Part shown: positions 1-6,852 of the stretch, piece by piece | Numbering within the stretch: the stretch's first letter is position 1 | Layout of the letters: each line of letters begins with the position of its first letter | From: Pseudomonadota bacterium | Lineage (GTDB): Bacteria > Pseudomonadota > Alphaproteobacteria > Rhizobiales > Xanthobacteraceae | Length of the DNA stretch: 7,928 nt | NCBI GenBank assembly: GCA_023391175.1 | Contig: JAEWBL010000626.1 | Coordinates: 1 to 7,928 of the forward strand | Direction: 5' to 3' | The notes under the pieces: generated by a model | What the model was told of the DNA's origin: nothing | Databases searched by the model: none | The model's input: only the letters and a program-made list of their open reading frames with translations | Made by a program: the position numbers and the translations under genes

Positions 1-151
1 CGGCGGCCTCCCGCAGCGCCTCGACGGGGAAGTGCTTGTCGGCATCCCAGTCCAGGGCATGCGGGGCAAGGCGTTTGGTGGCGAACGCGGCAGCCGTCTC
101 GGTGATGACGCGTTCGTCGCTGTTCAATGCGAACATGTCCAAAGCGAACAC
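1..151 (-). CDS. Acyl-CoA dehydrogenase, N-terminal fragment (probable isobutyryl-CoA dehydrogenase)
   Basis: Only the first ~50 residues are present; the gene leaves the window at the left edge. The visible protein (LNSDERVITETAAAFATK, then RLAPHALDWDADKHFP) resembles the N-terminal helical domain of acyl-CoA dehydrogenases, flavoenzymes that make the alpha,beta double bond in acyl-CoAs. Just downstream of mmsA the usual member is isobutyryl-CoA dehydrogenase of valine breakdown, so that is the inferred substrate. The start is uncertain. GTG at 151 lies 7 nt after an AGGG that could serve as ribosome binding site, while the ATG at 136 has no good site at normal distance. The two starts head a near-tandem 15-bp duplication (VFALD/MFALN). 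The frame opens only 9 nt after the mmsA stop if GTG is used, or 24 nt if ATG is used, so the genes are surely one operon. FAD-binding and catalytic residues lie outside the window. Confidence 0.8.
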   Translation of the reverse strand, partial: MFALDMFALNSDERVITETAAAFATKRLAPHALDWDADKHFPVEALREAA

Positions 152-160
152 TGAATCGCC

Positions 161-1657
<1,497 letters not shown>

Positions 1658-1759
1658 GATGCGGGTGCCTCCTTGGGCGTTCTTCTGGGAATGCGTTTCC
1701 GAATGCGGCGCCACCGCTTTCCGGCAGCGTTCGTTGGCCGGCACACTGCCCTATCTTTT

Positions 1760-1799
1760 TGTGCACAGCTACGGCAATCTCCGCACCATTGATGTGCAC
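1760..1799. promoter_or_regulatory. Candidate LysR operator in the mmsA/lysR divergent region
   Basis: TGTGCAC occurs at 1760-1766 (extended to the 8-bp palindrome TGTGCACA, 1760-1767) and again at 1793-1799, exactly 33 bp apart, about three helical turns. Between them lies the dyad CAAT-N9-ATTG (1775-1791), similar in size to LysR-family boxes although not a strict T-N11-A. LysR-type regulators usually bind such sites between themselves and a divergent target. A weak minus-strand promoter for mmsA can be drawn here (TTGCCG at 1772-1777, 16-bp spacer, GATAGG at 1750-1755), which would place the left TGTGCAC inside the spacer. All functional roles are inferred; GTGCAC also occurs once elsewhere in the window, at 3446-3451. 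Confidence 0.4.
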
Positions 1800-1820
1800 C
1801 CTTTCACAGTCCCGAGAGCC

Positions 1821-2741
1821 ATGCCCGGCGGCGATTTCGAGTGGTCCGACCTCACTTTCTTCCTCGCCGTGGCGCGCGCCGGGCGGCTCACGGTGGCGGC
1901 GGCGCGGCTGAAGGTGGAGCACTCCACCGTGAGCCGGCGCATCGCCGCGCTGGAGACGGCGCTCGGGGCGAAGCTGTTCGACCGGCACCCCCACGGCTAT
2001 GCGCTGACGGCGGCCGGGGATCGCCTGCTCGCTGCTGCCGAAGGCATGGAGACGCTGGCGCTGTCCGCGCAGGGCGAGATCGCCGGATCGGACCTCGGCG
2101 TGTCGGGTACGGTGCGGATCGGCGCGCCGGACGGCTTCGGCACCTTCTTCCTCGCCCCGCGCATCGGCGCGCTCTCCGATCTGCACCCGGAGCTGGACAT
2201 CCAGCTCCTCGCCATGCCGCGTCTCTTCTCATTGTCGAAGCGGGAGGCGGACATCGCCATCTCGCTATCGCGGCCGAAGGAGGGGCGCCTCCATGCGCGC
2301 AAGCTCACCGACTATCGCCTCGGCCTTTATGCCGCCCGCGCCTATCTGGAAAAGTACGGTGCCATCGAGAGTCGCGCAGCGCTCCAGCGCCACCGCTTCA
2401 TCGGCTATGTGGACGATCTGATCTACGCGCCGGAGCTGGACTACGTGCCGCTGGTCGCTAAGGACCTTCGGGTGCGGCTGAAAAGCTCCAGCCTCGTCGC
2501 CCAGATGACGGCGACCCGCGCGGGCGCCGGCGTGTGCGTGCTGCCCTGCTTCATGGCCGATCTGTTCGCCGGGGAGGGGCCGGAGGCGCTGGTGCCCATC
2601 CTGCCCACGGAAGTGGGCCTGACGCGCACCTTCTGGCTCCTCACCCACGCCGACACCCGCGACCTCGCCCGCATCCGCGTCGCCGCCGATTTCATCGCGG
2701 AAGCGGCGCAGAAGGGGCGGGGCGTGCTGATGCCGGGGTGA
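1821..2741 (+). CDS. LysR-family transcriptional regulator, likely controls mmsA operon
   Basis: A 306-residue protein, typical length for the LysR family. Residues 8-67 form the winged helix-turn-helix: WSDLTFFLAVARAGRLTVAA, then the recognition part STVSRRIAALETALGAKLFDR and the wing-side HGYALTAAGDRLL. Residues ~95-295 form the periplasmic-binding-protein-like effector domain, starting at GTVRIGAPDGFGTFFLAP. The frame is open much further upstream, but the earlier part overlaps the mmsA leader; the ATG at 1821 gives the standard LysR N terminus. Its ribosome site is weak (GAGAG just upstream), and a GTG at 1794 is an in-frame alternative. Divergence from mmsA suggests that it regulates valine catabolism and probably itself; the effector is unknown. 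In Pseudomonas the mms operon is instead controlled by the AraC-type MmsR, so this is a different control scheme. It converges on the lectin gene, with only 12 bp between stop codons. Confidence 0.9.
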   Translation: MPGGDFEWSDLTFFLAVARAGRLTVAAARLKVEHSTVSRRIAALETALGAKLFDRHPHGYALTAAGDRLLAAAEGMETLALSAQGEIAGSDLGVSGTVRIGAPDGFGTFFLAPRIGALSDLHPELDIQLLAMPRLFSLSKREADIAISLSRPKEGRLHARKLTDYRLGLYAARAYLEKYGAIESRAALQRHRFIGYVDDLIYAPELDYVPLVAKDLRVRLKSSSLVAQMTATRAGAGVCVLPCFMADLFAGEGPEALVPILPTEVGLTRTFWLLTHADTRDLARIRVAADFIAEAAQKGRGVLMPG

Positions 2742-2755
2742 GGGCGCTGCGCCCT
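2741..2755. terminator. Short palindrome spanning the two convergent stop codons
   Basis: AGGGCGC-T-GCGCCCT is a perfect 15-base palindrome. The lysR stop (TGA, 2739-2741) enters its left end and the lectin stop (TAG, reading left from 2756) enters its right end. As RNA it would fold into a 5-6 bp GC-rich hairpin from either strand. No T-run follows on either side, so it is at best a weak or factor-assisted bidirectional terminator; it may simply protect 3' ends. Confidence 0.35.
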
Positions 2756-3284
2756 ACTTCAGGCTCCAGTACTGGTCGGACGGCCCGCCGGCCACCTCGC
2801 ATGTGGCGAGCTGCAGGCGCGCGCCGTTCGCGGTGGCGGCCGCGCCCTTCACGTCAATGCAGAGGCCCGACAGCTTGTGACGGATCAGTCCCTCCTGGGT
2901 GAACTGCCACTGCTGGTCGGTGGTCGATCCGTTGGGGTTTTTGCCGGACAGCTCGCAATCATAGAGGATGAGCGCCGTACCGGCCTTGATTCCGGGCGCG
3001 CCGGGCACGTCGATACACTTCTTGGACAGCGTGTTGCGGATGAAGCCCTGGGGCAGGACCTCCCACCTTTGATCGGTGGGCGTGCCGTTGGGGTTCTTGC
3101 CGGAGAATTCGCAGGCGTAGAGGATGAGGGGCGACCCGTTCTTGACGCCGGGCGCGCCCGACACATCGAGGCACTTGCCCGAAAGCTGGTTGACGATGAA
3201 CTTGCCCTGTGCGCTAGCCTCGCCCGCGCAGAAAAGCCCCGCCGTCGAGAGCGCGGCGGCAAGCAGCCAGTTTCCGATTCTCAT
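2754..3284 (-). CDS. Secreted ricin-type beta-trefoil lectin-domain protein
   Basis: A 176-residue protein. Residues 1-25 look like a Sec signal peptide: basic MRIGNW, a hydrophobic core, and an ASA|Q cleavage site. The rest is one beta-trefoil of three repeats spaced exactly 52 residues apart. Each carries C-(L/I)-D-V (Cys38, 90, 142), a second Cys 20 residues on (58, 110, 162; likely disulfide partners), and the QxW hallmark at 72-74, 124-126 and 171-173 (DQRW, DQQW, DQYW). Such domains bind sugars, often as modules of glycosidases or toxins; here no catalytic domain is attached, so it is probably a stand-alone periplasmic or extracellular carbohydrate-binding protein. Its ligand is unknown. 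The ATG at 3284 was chosen because GGGGG lies 5 nt before it and the signal peptide begins there; an ATG 12 nt earlier is possible. No clear promoter was seen. It is divergent from rpmB. Confidence 0.88.
   Translation of the reverse strand: MRIGNWLLAAALSTAGLFCAGEASAQGKFIVNQLSGKCLDVSGAPGVKNGSPLILYACEFSGKNPNGTPTDQRWEVLPQGFIRNTLSKKCIDVPGAPGIKAGTALILYDCELSGKNPNGSTTDQQWQFTQEGLIRHKLSGLCIDVKGAAATANGARLQLATCEVAGGPSDQYWSLK
2929..3160 (-). repeat. Internal 156-bp-period duplication in the lectin gene
   Basis: The first two trefoil repeats are still alike as DNA. The 42 bases from 2931 match those from 3087 at 35 positions by eye, offset by exactly 156 bp (52 codons), and the GGGCGCGCC segments at 2994 and 3150 have the same offset. 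Both encode the loop SGKNPNG (61-67 and 113-119). The third repeat lacks this loop (AGGPS instead) and is clearly more diverged. Confidence 0.75.
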
Positions 3285-3391
3285 GCAATCCCCCATCCCG
3301 GCCGTGATGGCCCGGCTTTTTTCCCCTGCCGAGCTTGGCCTTGGCGTGGGTCTCATGGCAAGCCCCGAGCAGGCGCAATAGGCCCCGCACC

Positions 3392-3420
3392 TTGACTGGC
3401 TCCCCCTCTCCCCCTATAGG
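3392..3420 (+). promoter_or_regulatory. Sigma-70-type promoter of rpmB
   Basis: TTGACT (3392-3397) and TATAGG (3415-3420) are separated by the optimal 17 bp, a good housekeeping-type promoter for a ribosomal protein gene. Transcription would begin near 3427, leaving a leader of about 85 nt before the rpmB start. Confidence 0.65.
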
Positions 3421-3510
3421 AGCCGCTTCCCGATAGAGCGGGTGAGTGCACGCGGGTCTTCTGGCCCCGACGCGTTCCCCGCGCCATACGAAGAAAAAAG
3501 GACTTTCGCC

Positions 3511-3807
3511 ATGTCCCGGCGGTGTGACCTGACCGGCAAGGGGGTTCAGAGCGGCAACCTCGTGAGCCACTCGAACCGCAAGACCAAGCGCCGGTTCCTG
3601 CCGAACCTGTGCAACGTGACGCTGGAGAGCGAGACGCTGAAGCGTTCCGTGCGCCTGCGCGTCAGCGCCAACGCGCTGAAGAGCGTGGACCACCGCGGTG
3701 GCCTCGACGCCTTCCTCGCCAAGGCCCGCGACGAGGAGCTGTCTCCTGTCGCCCTCGACCTCAAGCGCCAGATCGCCAAGGCCGTCGCCGCCGCTGCCGC
3801 GGCCTGA
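3511..3807 (+). CDS. rpmB: 50S ribosomal protein L28
   Basis: A 98-residue basic protein with the full L28 pattern: [16 protein letters not shown] at the N terminus, [16 protein letters not shown] (18-33), CNVTLESE, then [20 protein letters not shown] and an alanine-rich end. L28 is a component of the large ribosomal subunit that binds 23S rRNA. It carries two cysteines (5 and 34), so a four-cysteine zinc site is absent. The start at 3511 has AAAGGA 9 nt upstream and matches the family N terminus; an in-frame ATG-less extension back to GTG 3442 is not supported. The gene stands alone between its own promoter and a strong terminator, so it appears monocistronic. No frameshift or unusual residue was seen. 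Confidence 0.97.
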   Translation: MSRRCDLTGKGVQSGNLVSHSNRKTKRRFLPNLCNVTLESETLKRSVRLRVSANALKSVDHRGGLDAFLAKARDEELSPVALDLKRQIAKAVAAAAAA

Positions 3808-3831
3808 GCTTTCGGCTTTCCGAGAATTTTG

Positions 3832-3860
3832 AACCGCGGACGGCAACGTCCGCGGTTTTT
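3832..3860 (+). terminator. Rho-independent terminator of rpmB
   Basis: AACCGCGGACG (3832-3842) and CGTCCGCGGTT (3847-3857) form a perfect 11-bp stem closed by a GCAA tetraloop of the very stable GNRA class, followed by further T residues to 3860. It begins 24 bp after the rpmB stop. The leading AA allows partial function from the minus strand too, but no minus-strand gene ends here. Confidence 0.92.
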
Positions 3861-3898
3861 CGTCGTGGGCGGGTCCATTCGGTGCATCTTGCAGGGGG

Positions 3899-4020
3899 GC
3901 GCCCTCTCGGCGCTTGTCATCCCCCGCTTTATGCGGGGGATCCACCCCGCCGTTCGCCGGCTCTCTCGATCGCAGCACCCTTCCCGGCCCACGGTGGATC
4001 GCCCGCACAAGGCGGGCGAT
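3899..4020. repeat. Mosaic palindromic intergenic repeat (several hairpins)
   Basis: Three short hairpins, all with 5-nt loops, lie in the gene-free stretch between the rpmB terminator and the membrane-protein gene: GCGCC/GGCGC (3899-3913), ATCCCCCGC/GCGGGGGAT (3919-3941) and ATCGCCCGC/GCGGGCGAT (3998-4020). In addition ATCCACC after hairpin two (3940-3946) is the inverse of GGTGGAT before hairpin three (3993-3999), so the latter two are mirrored around a ~45-bp centre. Read on the minus strand the sequence encodes GWIPRIKRGMT, a phrase commonly seen where alphaproteobacterial intergenic repeats are wrongly translated. It is therefore most likely one copy of a dispersed palindromic family rather than a gene. 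Whether it terminates or stabilises the minus-strand operon's RNA is unknown. The remaining ~65 bp to 4088 hold nothing I recognise. Confidence 0.7.
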
Positions 4021-4088
4021 GCCTGCCGGGGGAGAGGGGGACGATGAGCGGACGCCAGCGCTGGCAGAGAATCGCCCCTCCCCGCGGC

Positions 4089-4607
4089 TCACGCCCTCGG
4101 CGGCAACTCCGGGCGCGGCGATGGCGGGGGCAGGGCTTCGGCCCGCTCGGCGGGGGAGCGCAGGATGGGCTTGAAGAAGCCCGCCGTGGAGCCTGCCACC
4201 AGCCAGTAGGCGAGCCCACCGGCGAGGCCCGCGGCCACCACGTAGAAGGGATCCCCCGCCACCGCCGTCGCCCCGTCGGTGGGCGCGAAGAGCTGGGCTC
4301 CGATCCACGCTGAGACCACGCCATTGGCCGCGTGGAACATCCAGGAGCGGATGGCGAACGCCTCCGAGAACAGGATGCCCACGGCCGCCACCAGCCACAT
4401 GAGCATCAGCAGCATGAACAGCACCACCACCGTGGTGACGATGGCGACGATGAAGCCCAGCGCCCGGTCGCCCGGATCGGCGGCGGTGAACAGCGTACCG
4501 ATGCGCCATTCCCCGATGAGGATCACGCACGCCCCCGCGATCACCGACGCAAAATAGCCGAGCGGAACGAGGACGAAGCGCAGCAGCAGGCGGACCAGGT
4601 TGTCCAT
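4089..4607 (-). CDS. Small multi-pass inner-membrane protein, unknown function
   Basis: A 172-residue protein that I do not recognise. It shows a hydrophobic N-terminal stretch (residues 4-32), a long hydrophobic region around 49-80 (VAIVTTVVVLFMLLMLMWLV) that could be one long or two short spans, a semi-hydrophobic segment near 92-107 (NGVVSAWIGAQLF), and a final span at 121-145 (VVAAGLAGGLAYWLVAGSTA). About four membrane segments are likely. The last ~25 residues are proline- and charge-rich (SPAERAEALPPPSPRPELPP) and probably a cytoplasmic tail. No enzyme motif is visible. The ATG at 4607 was chosen since it lies 4 bp after the stop of the VOC gene, implying translational coupling; the longer open frame to 4829 merely overlaps that gene. 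It is the last gene of the minus-strand operon. Confidence 0.8.
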   Translation of the reverse strand: MDNLVRLLLRFVLVPLGYFASVIAGACVILIGEWRIGTLFTAADPGDRALGFIVAIVTTVVVLFMLLMLMWLVAAVGILFSEAFAIRSWMFHAANGVVSAWIGAQLFAPTDGATAVAGDPFYVVAAGLAGGLAYWLVAGSTAGFFKPILRSPAERAEALPPPSPRPELPPRA

Positions 4608-4611
4608 GGGC

Positions 4612-5004
4612 TCAGGCGGCCTCGGGCAGATGGCAGACCGCTTCCACGTTGAGCCCGTCGGGATCGAACACGAAAGCCCCGTAATAATCGGGATGGTAGT
4701 GCGGGCGCAGGCCCGGCGCGCCATTGTCCACGGCCCCGGCGGCAATGGCGGCGGCATAGAAGGCATCCACCGCCGCGCGGTCCTTCGCCGTGAAGGCGAG
4801 GTGCAGATGTCCGGTGGAGGTCGGCGCATCGCCGATCCAGAAGTCCGGCTTGCCGGAGCCGACCAATCCGAAGCCGATATAGGTATGGCCCCCGGGCGGG
4901 CTCACCTCCATCAGGATGCCGTAGCCGAGCGGGGCGAGGGTGGCGAGATAGAAGGCGCGGGAGCGCGCCACGTTGTGAACCGAAATCCCCACATGGTCGA
5001 GCAT
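4612..5004 (-). CDS. VOC-superfamily (glyoxalase/dioxygenase-like) protein
   Basis: A 130-residue single-domain member of the vicinal oxygen chelate superfamily, made of two beta-alpha-beta-beta-beta modules. Module one starts MLDHVGISVHNVARSRAFYLATL, module two GHLHLAFTAKDRAAVDAFYAAAI. The end GLRPHYHPDYYGAFVFDPDG then LNVEAVCH is the classic C-terminal strand. Likely metal ligands are His4, His68 (or His66) and Glu121; a dimer would complete the sites. The substrate cannot be told; members include glyoxalase I, ring-cleaving dioxygenases and antibiotic-resistance proteins. Start 5004 was preferred because GGAG lies 9 nt before it, whereas for the ATG at 5013 (adding MRA) the GGAG would touch the start codon. 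It lies 28 bp after rlmN and 4 bp before the membrane-protein gene. Confidence 0.88.
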   Translation of the reverse strand: MLDHVGISVHNVARSRAFYLATLAPLGYGILMEVSPPGGHTYIGFGLVGSGKPDFWIGDAPTSTGHLHLAFTAKDRAAVDAFYAAAIAAGAVDNGAPGLRPHYHPDYYGAFVFDPDGLNVEAVCHLPEAA

Positions 5005-5032
5005 GGCACGCATCTCCGGGAAGGGGCGGGGA

Positions 5033-6280
5033 CTACTCCTCCGCCTGGGCCATCATGGCGCGATAGGCGAGGCGCTCGCGGGCGGAAAGCTTCTCGCTCT
5101 CGCTCTTGAGCTGGCCGCAGGCGGCGAGGATGTCGCGTCCGCGCGGCGTGCGCACCGGGCTCGCATAGCCGGCGCGGAACACGATGTCCGAGAAGCGCTC
5201 GATGGTTTCCCAGTCCGAGCACTCGTATTGCGTGCCCGGCCAGGGGTTGAACGGGATGAGATTGATCTTGGCCGGCACGCCCTCGAGCAGCTTCACCAGT
5301 GCGCGGGCATCGGCGGGCGTGTCGTTCTCGCCCTTCAGCATCACGTACTCGAAGGTGATGCGCTTGGCGTTGGAGGCGGCCGGGTAGGTGCGGCAGGCCT
5401 CCATCAGCTCCTTGATGGGGTATTTCTTGTTGATGGGCACCAGCACGTCGCGCAGGTCGTCGCGCACGGCGTGCAACGAAATGGCGAGCATGGGACCGAC
5501 TTCCGCGCCGAGCCGCTCGATCTCCGGCACCACGCCGGAGGTGGAGACGGTGATGCGCCGTTTTCCGAGGCCGAGGCCGTCGCCGTCCGAAAGGGTCTCG
5601 ATGGCTTCCTTCACGCTGTCATAGGCATAGAGCGGCTCGCCCATGCCCATGAAGACGATGTTGGTGACGAGCCGGTCGCCCTCGGTGGGCAGGCCCGGGC
5701 CGACCGCGCGGTCGCGGCCGGGATAATCGCCCAGCCGGTCGCGGGCCACCATCACCTGCGCCACGATCTCGGCGGCGGTGAGGTTGCGCACCAAGCGCTG
5801 GGTGCCGGTGTGGCAGAAGGAGCAGTTGAGGGTGCAGCCGACCTGCGAGGAGACGCACAGCGTGCCGCGGTCGCTCTCGGGGATATAGACCGTCTCGATG
5901 TCGTGGGGCCGCTCGCCGGGATGATCAGCCGGGAAGCGCAGCAGCCACTTGCGGGTGCCGTCCTGCGACACCTGCTCGGCCACGATCTCGGGGCGGGCCA
6001 GCGTGTAGGCCTCTTCCAGCCGGGCGCGCAGGTGCTTGGAGACGTTGGTCATCTCCGAGAAGTCGAGGGCGCCGCGCAGATAGATCCAGTGCCAGAGCTG
6101 GTTCACGCGCATGCGCCGCTCCGAGCCCTTCACGCCGATGGCGTCGAGCGCTTCCCCGAGCTTGTCCCGGTCGAGGCCGACGAGAGACGCGCGGGCAGGC
6201 GCGACGTCGCCGGCGAGGGGCGGCACGGTGGTTTCAGGCGTGAGCGTGGCTTCAGGCATGGTTTCGGGCGTGGACATCAT
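5033..6280 (-). CDS. rlmN: Dual-specificity 23S rRNA/tRNA adenine-C2 methyltransferase
   Basis: A 415-residue radical-SAM enzyme that methylates C2 of A2503 in 23S rRNA and, in studied members, A37 of some tRNAs. The CxxxCxxC motif binding the 4Fe-4S cluster is Cys149-Cys153-Cys156 ([14 protein letters not shown]). Cys142 in TLCVSSQVG and Cys388 in AACGQL match the two additional cysteines needed for the methylene-transfer chemistry, so the active site looks complete. GMGEPL (212-217), [10 protein letters not shown] and LAISLHA are further family motifs. The first ~32 residues are a PET-rich, low-complexity extension, and the segment 183-203 before [13 protein letters not shown] is a longer loop usual in alphaproteobacteria. 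Start choice is uncertain: ATG-ATG at 6280/6277 fits the family, but GAGGGA lies 13 nt upstream of 6280 and only 4 nt before an in-frame GTG at 6289. Sixty-eight bp separate it from ccmH. Confidence 0.95.
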   Translation of the reverse strand: MMSTPETMPEATLTPETTVPPLAGDVAPARASLVGLDRDKLGEALDAIGVKGSERRMRVNQLWHWIYLRGALDFSEMTNVSKHLRARLEEAYTLARPEIVAEQVSQDGTRKWLLRFPADHPGERPHDIETVYIPESDRGTLCVSSQVGCTLNCSFCHTGTQRLVRNLTAAEIVAQVMVARDRLGDYPGRDRAVGPGLPTEGDRLVTNIVFMGMGEPLYAYDSVKEAIETLSDGDGLGLGKRRITVSTSGVVPEIERLGAEVGPMLAISLHAVRDDLRDVLVPINKKYPIKELMEACRTYPAASNAKRITFEYVMLKGENDTPADARALVKLLEGVPAKINLIPFNPWPGTQYECSDWETIERFSDIVFRAGYASPVRTPRGRDILAACGQLKSESEKLSARERLAYRAMMAQAEE

Positions 6281-6348
6281 CCGCCACACATAATCCCTCG
6301 CGGCCCGCCTTTCCACGGGAAGAATGCGGGAGCCGCCCCGCGCCCGCC

Positions 6349-6852
6349 TCAGGGCTTGGTCGTGCCGGCCCCGTCGCCCTCGGCGAGCAGCGCCTTCAGG
6401 CGGGCCTCCTCGGCCGCCGAAAGGCGCGGCGCTGGAGGTGCGGCGCTGCGGCGGCGCAGAGCGAGGACGGCGCCGAGGCCGCCCAGCAGCAGCACGAGGA
6501 TGGGCGCCCCCCACAAAAGCGCATTGCGCCACGAGAAGCGCGGCCGCAGCAGCACGAACTCGCCGTAGCGGGCCACCATGAAGTCCAATACCTGGCTGTC
6601 GCTGTCCCCCGCCTTCAACCGTTCGCGCACAATGAGGCGCAGGTCTTTCGCCAACGGTGCGTCGGAATCGTCGATGGACTGGTTCTGGCAGACCATGCAG
6701 CGCAGCTCCGCCGAAATGGTCCGGGCGCGACTTTCCAGCACCGGGTCGCCCAGCACCTCGTCCGGCTGCACGGCGAAGGCCGGGATACCGAGGGCGAGGA
6801 GGAAAAGGAGGGAAGCGAGGAGGGCGCGGGGGTTCAGTGCCATGCCGTTCAT
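6349..6852 (-). CDS. ccmH: Cytochrome c-type biogenesis protein CcmH/CycL
   Basis: A 167-residue thiol-redox subunit of System I cytochrome c maturation. It reduces or presents the apocytochrome CXXCH thiols to the CcmF haem ligation complex in the periplasm. Residues 1-27 are a signal peptide ([18 protein letters not shown]). The periplasmic domain has the family motif [19 protein letters not shown] with redox Cys52 and Cys55, then DLR and [16 protein letters not shown] membrane anchor follows at 113-132 ([20 protein letters not shown]), then a short cytoplasmic tail predicted to be partly helical ([14 protein letters not shown]). Its ATG overlaps the ccmF TGA as ATGA, so the two are translationally coupled; a second in-frame ATG lies 9 nt downstream. 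The length is that of the short alphaproteobacterial CycL rather than the CcmH-CcmI fusion of E. coli. Confidence 0.96.
   Translation of the reverse strand: MNGMALNPRALLASLLFLLALGIPAFAVQPDEVLGDPVLESRARTISAELRCMVCQNQSIDDSDAPLAKDLRLIVRERLKAGDSDSQVLDFMVARYGEFVLLRPRFSWRNALLWGAPILVLLLGGLGAVLALRRRSAAPPAPRLSAAEEARLKALLAEGDGAGTTKP

Noticed and set aside
3298..3325. Plus-strand hairpin followed by six T residues upstream of the rpmB promoter
   Set aside because: The stem is only GGCC/GGCC with a mismatch before two more pairs, and no plus-strand transcript is expected to end there, since the lectin gene lies on the other strand.
3546..4010. 154-codon minus-strand frame containing GWIPRIKRGMT
   Set aside because: The phrase comes from translating the intergenic hairpin repeat; the rest is antisense to rpmB.
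3214..4530. 438-codon minus-strand frame crossing rpmB, the repeat and part of the lectin
   Set aside because: It runs through the rpmB terminator and the palindromic repeat, is antisense to rpmB and out of frame with the lectin and membrane-protein genes; it is compositional.
4608..4829. N-terminal extension of the membrane protein to an ATG at 4829
   Set aside because: The extra 74 codons lie entirely inside the VOC gene in another frame and are Arg/Pro-rich; the ATG at 4607 just after the VOC stop is the sensible start.
5003..6568. 521-codon plus-strand open frame opposite rlmN
   Set aside because: It is the complement of a complete, motif-bearing rlmN gene; its composition is typical of a shadow frame.
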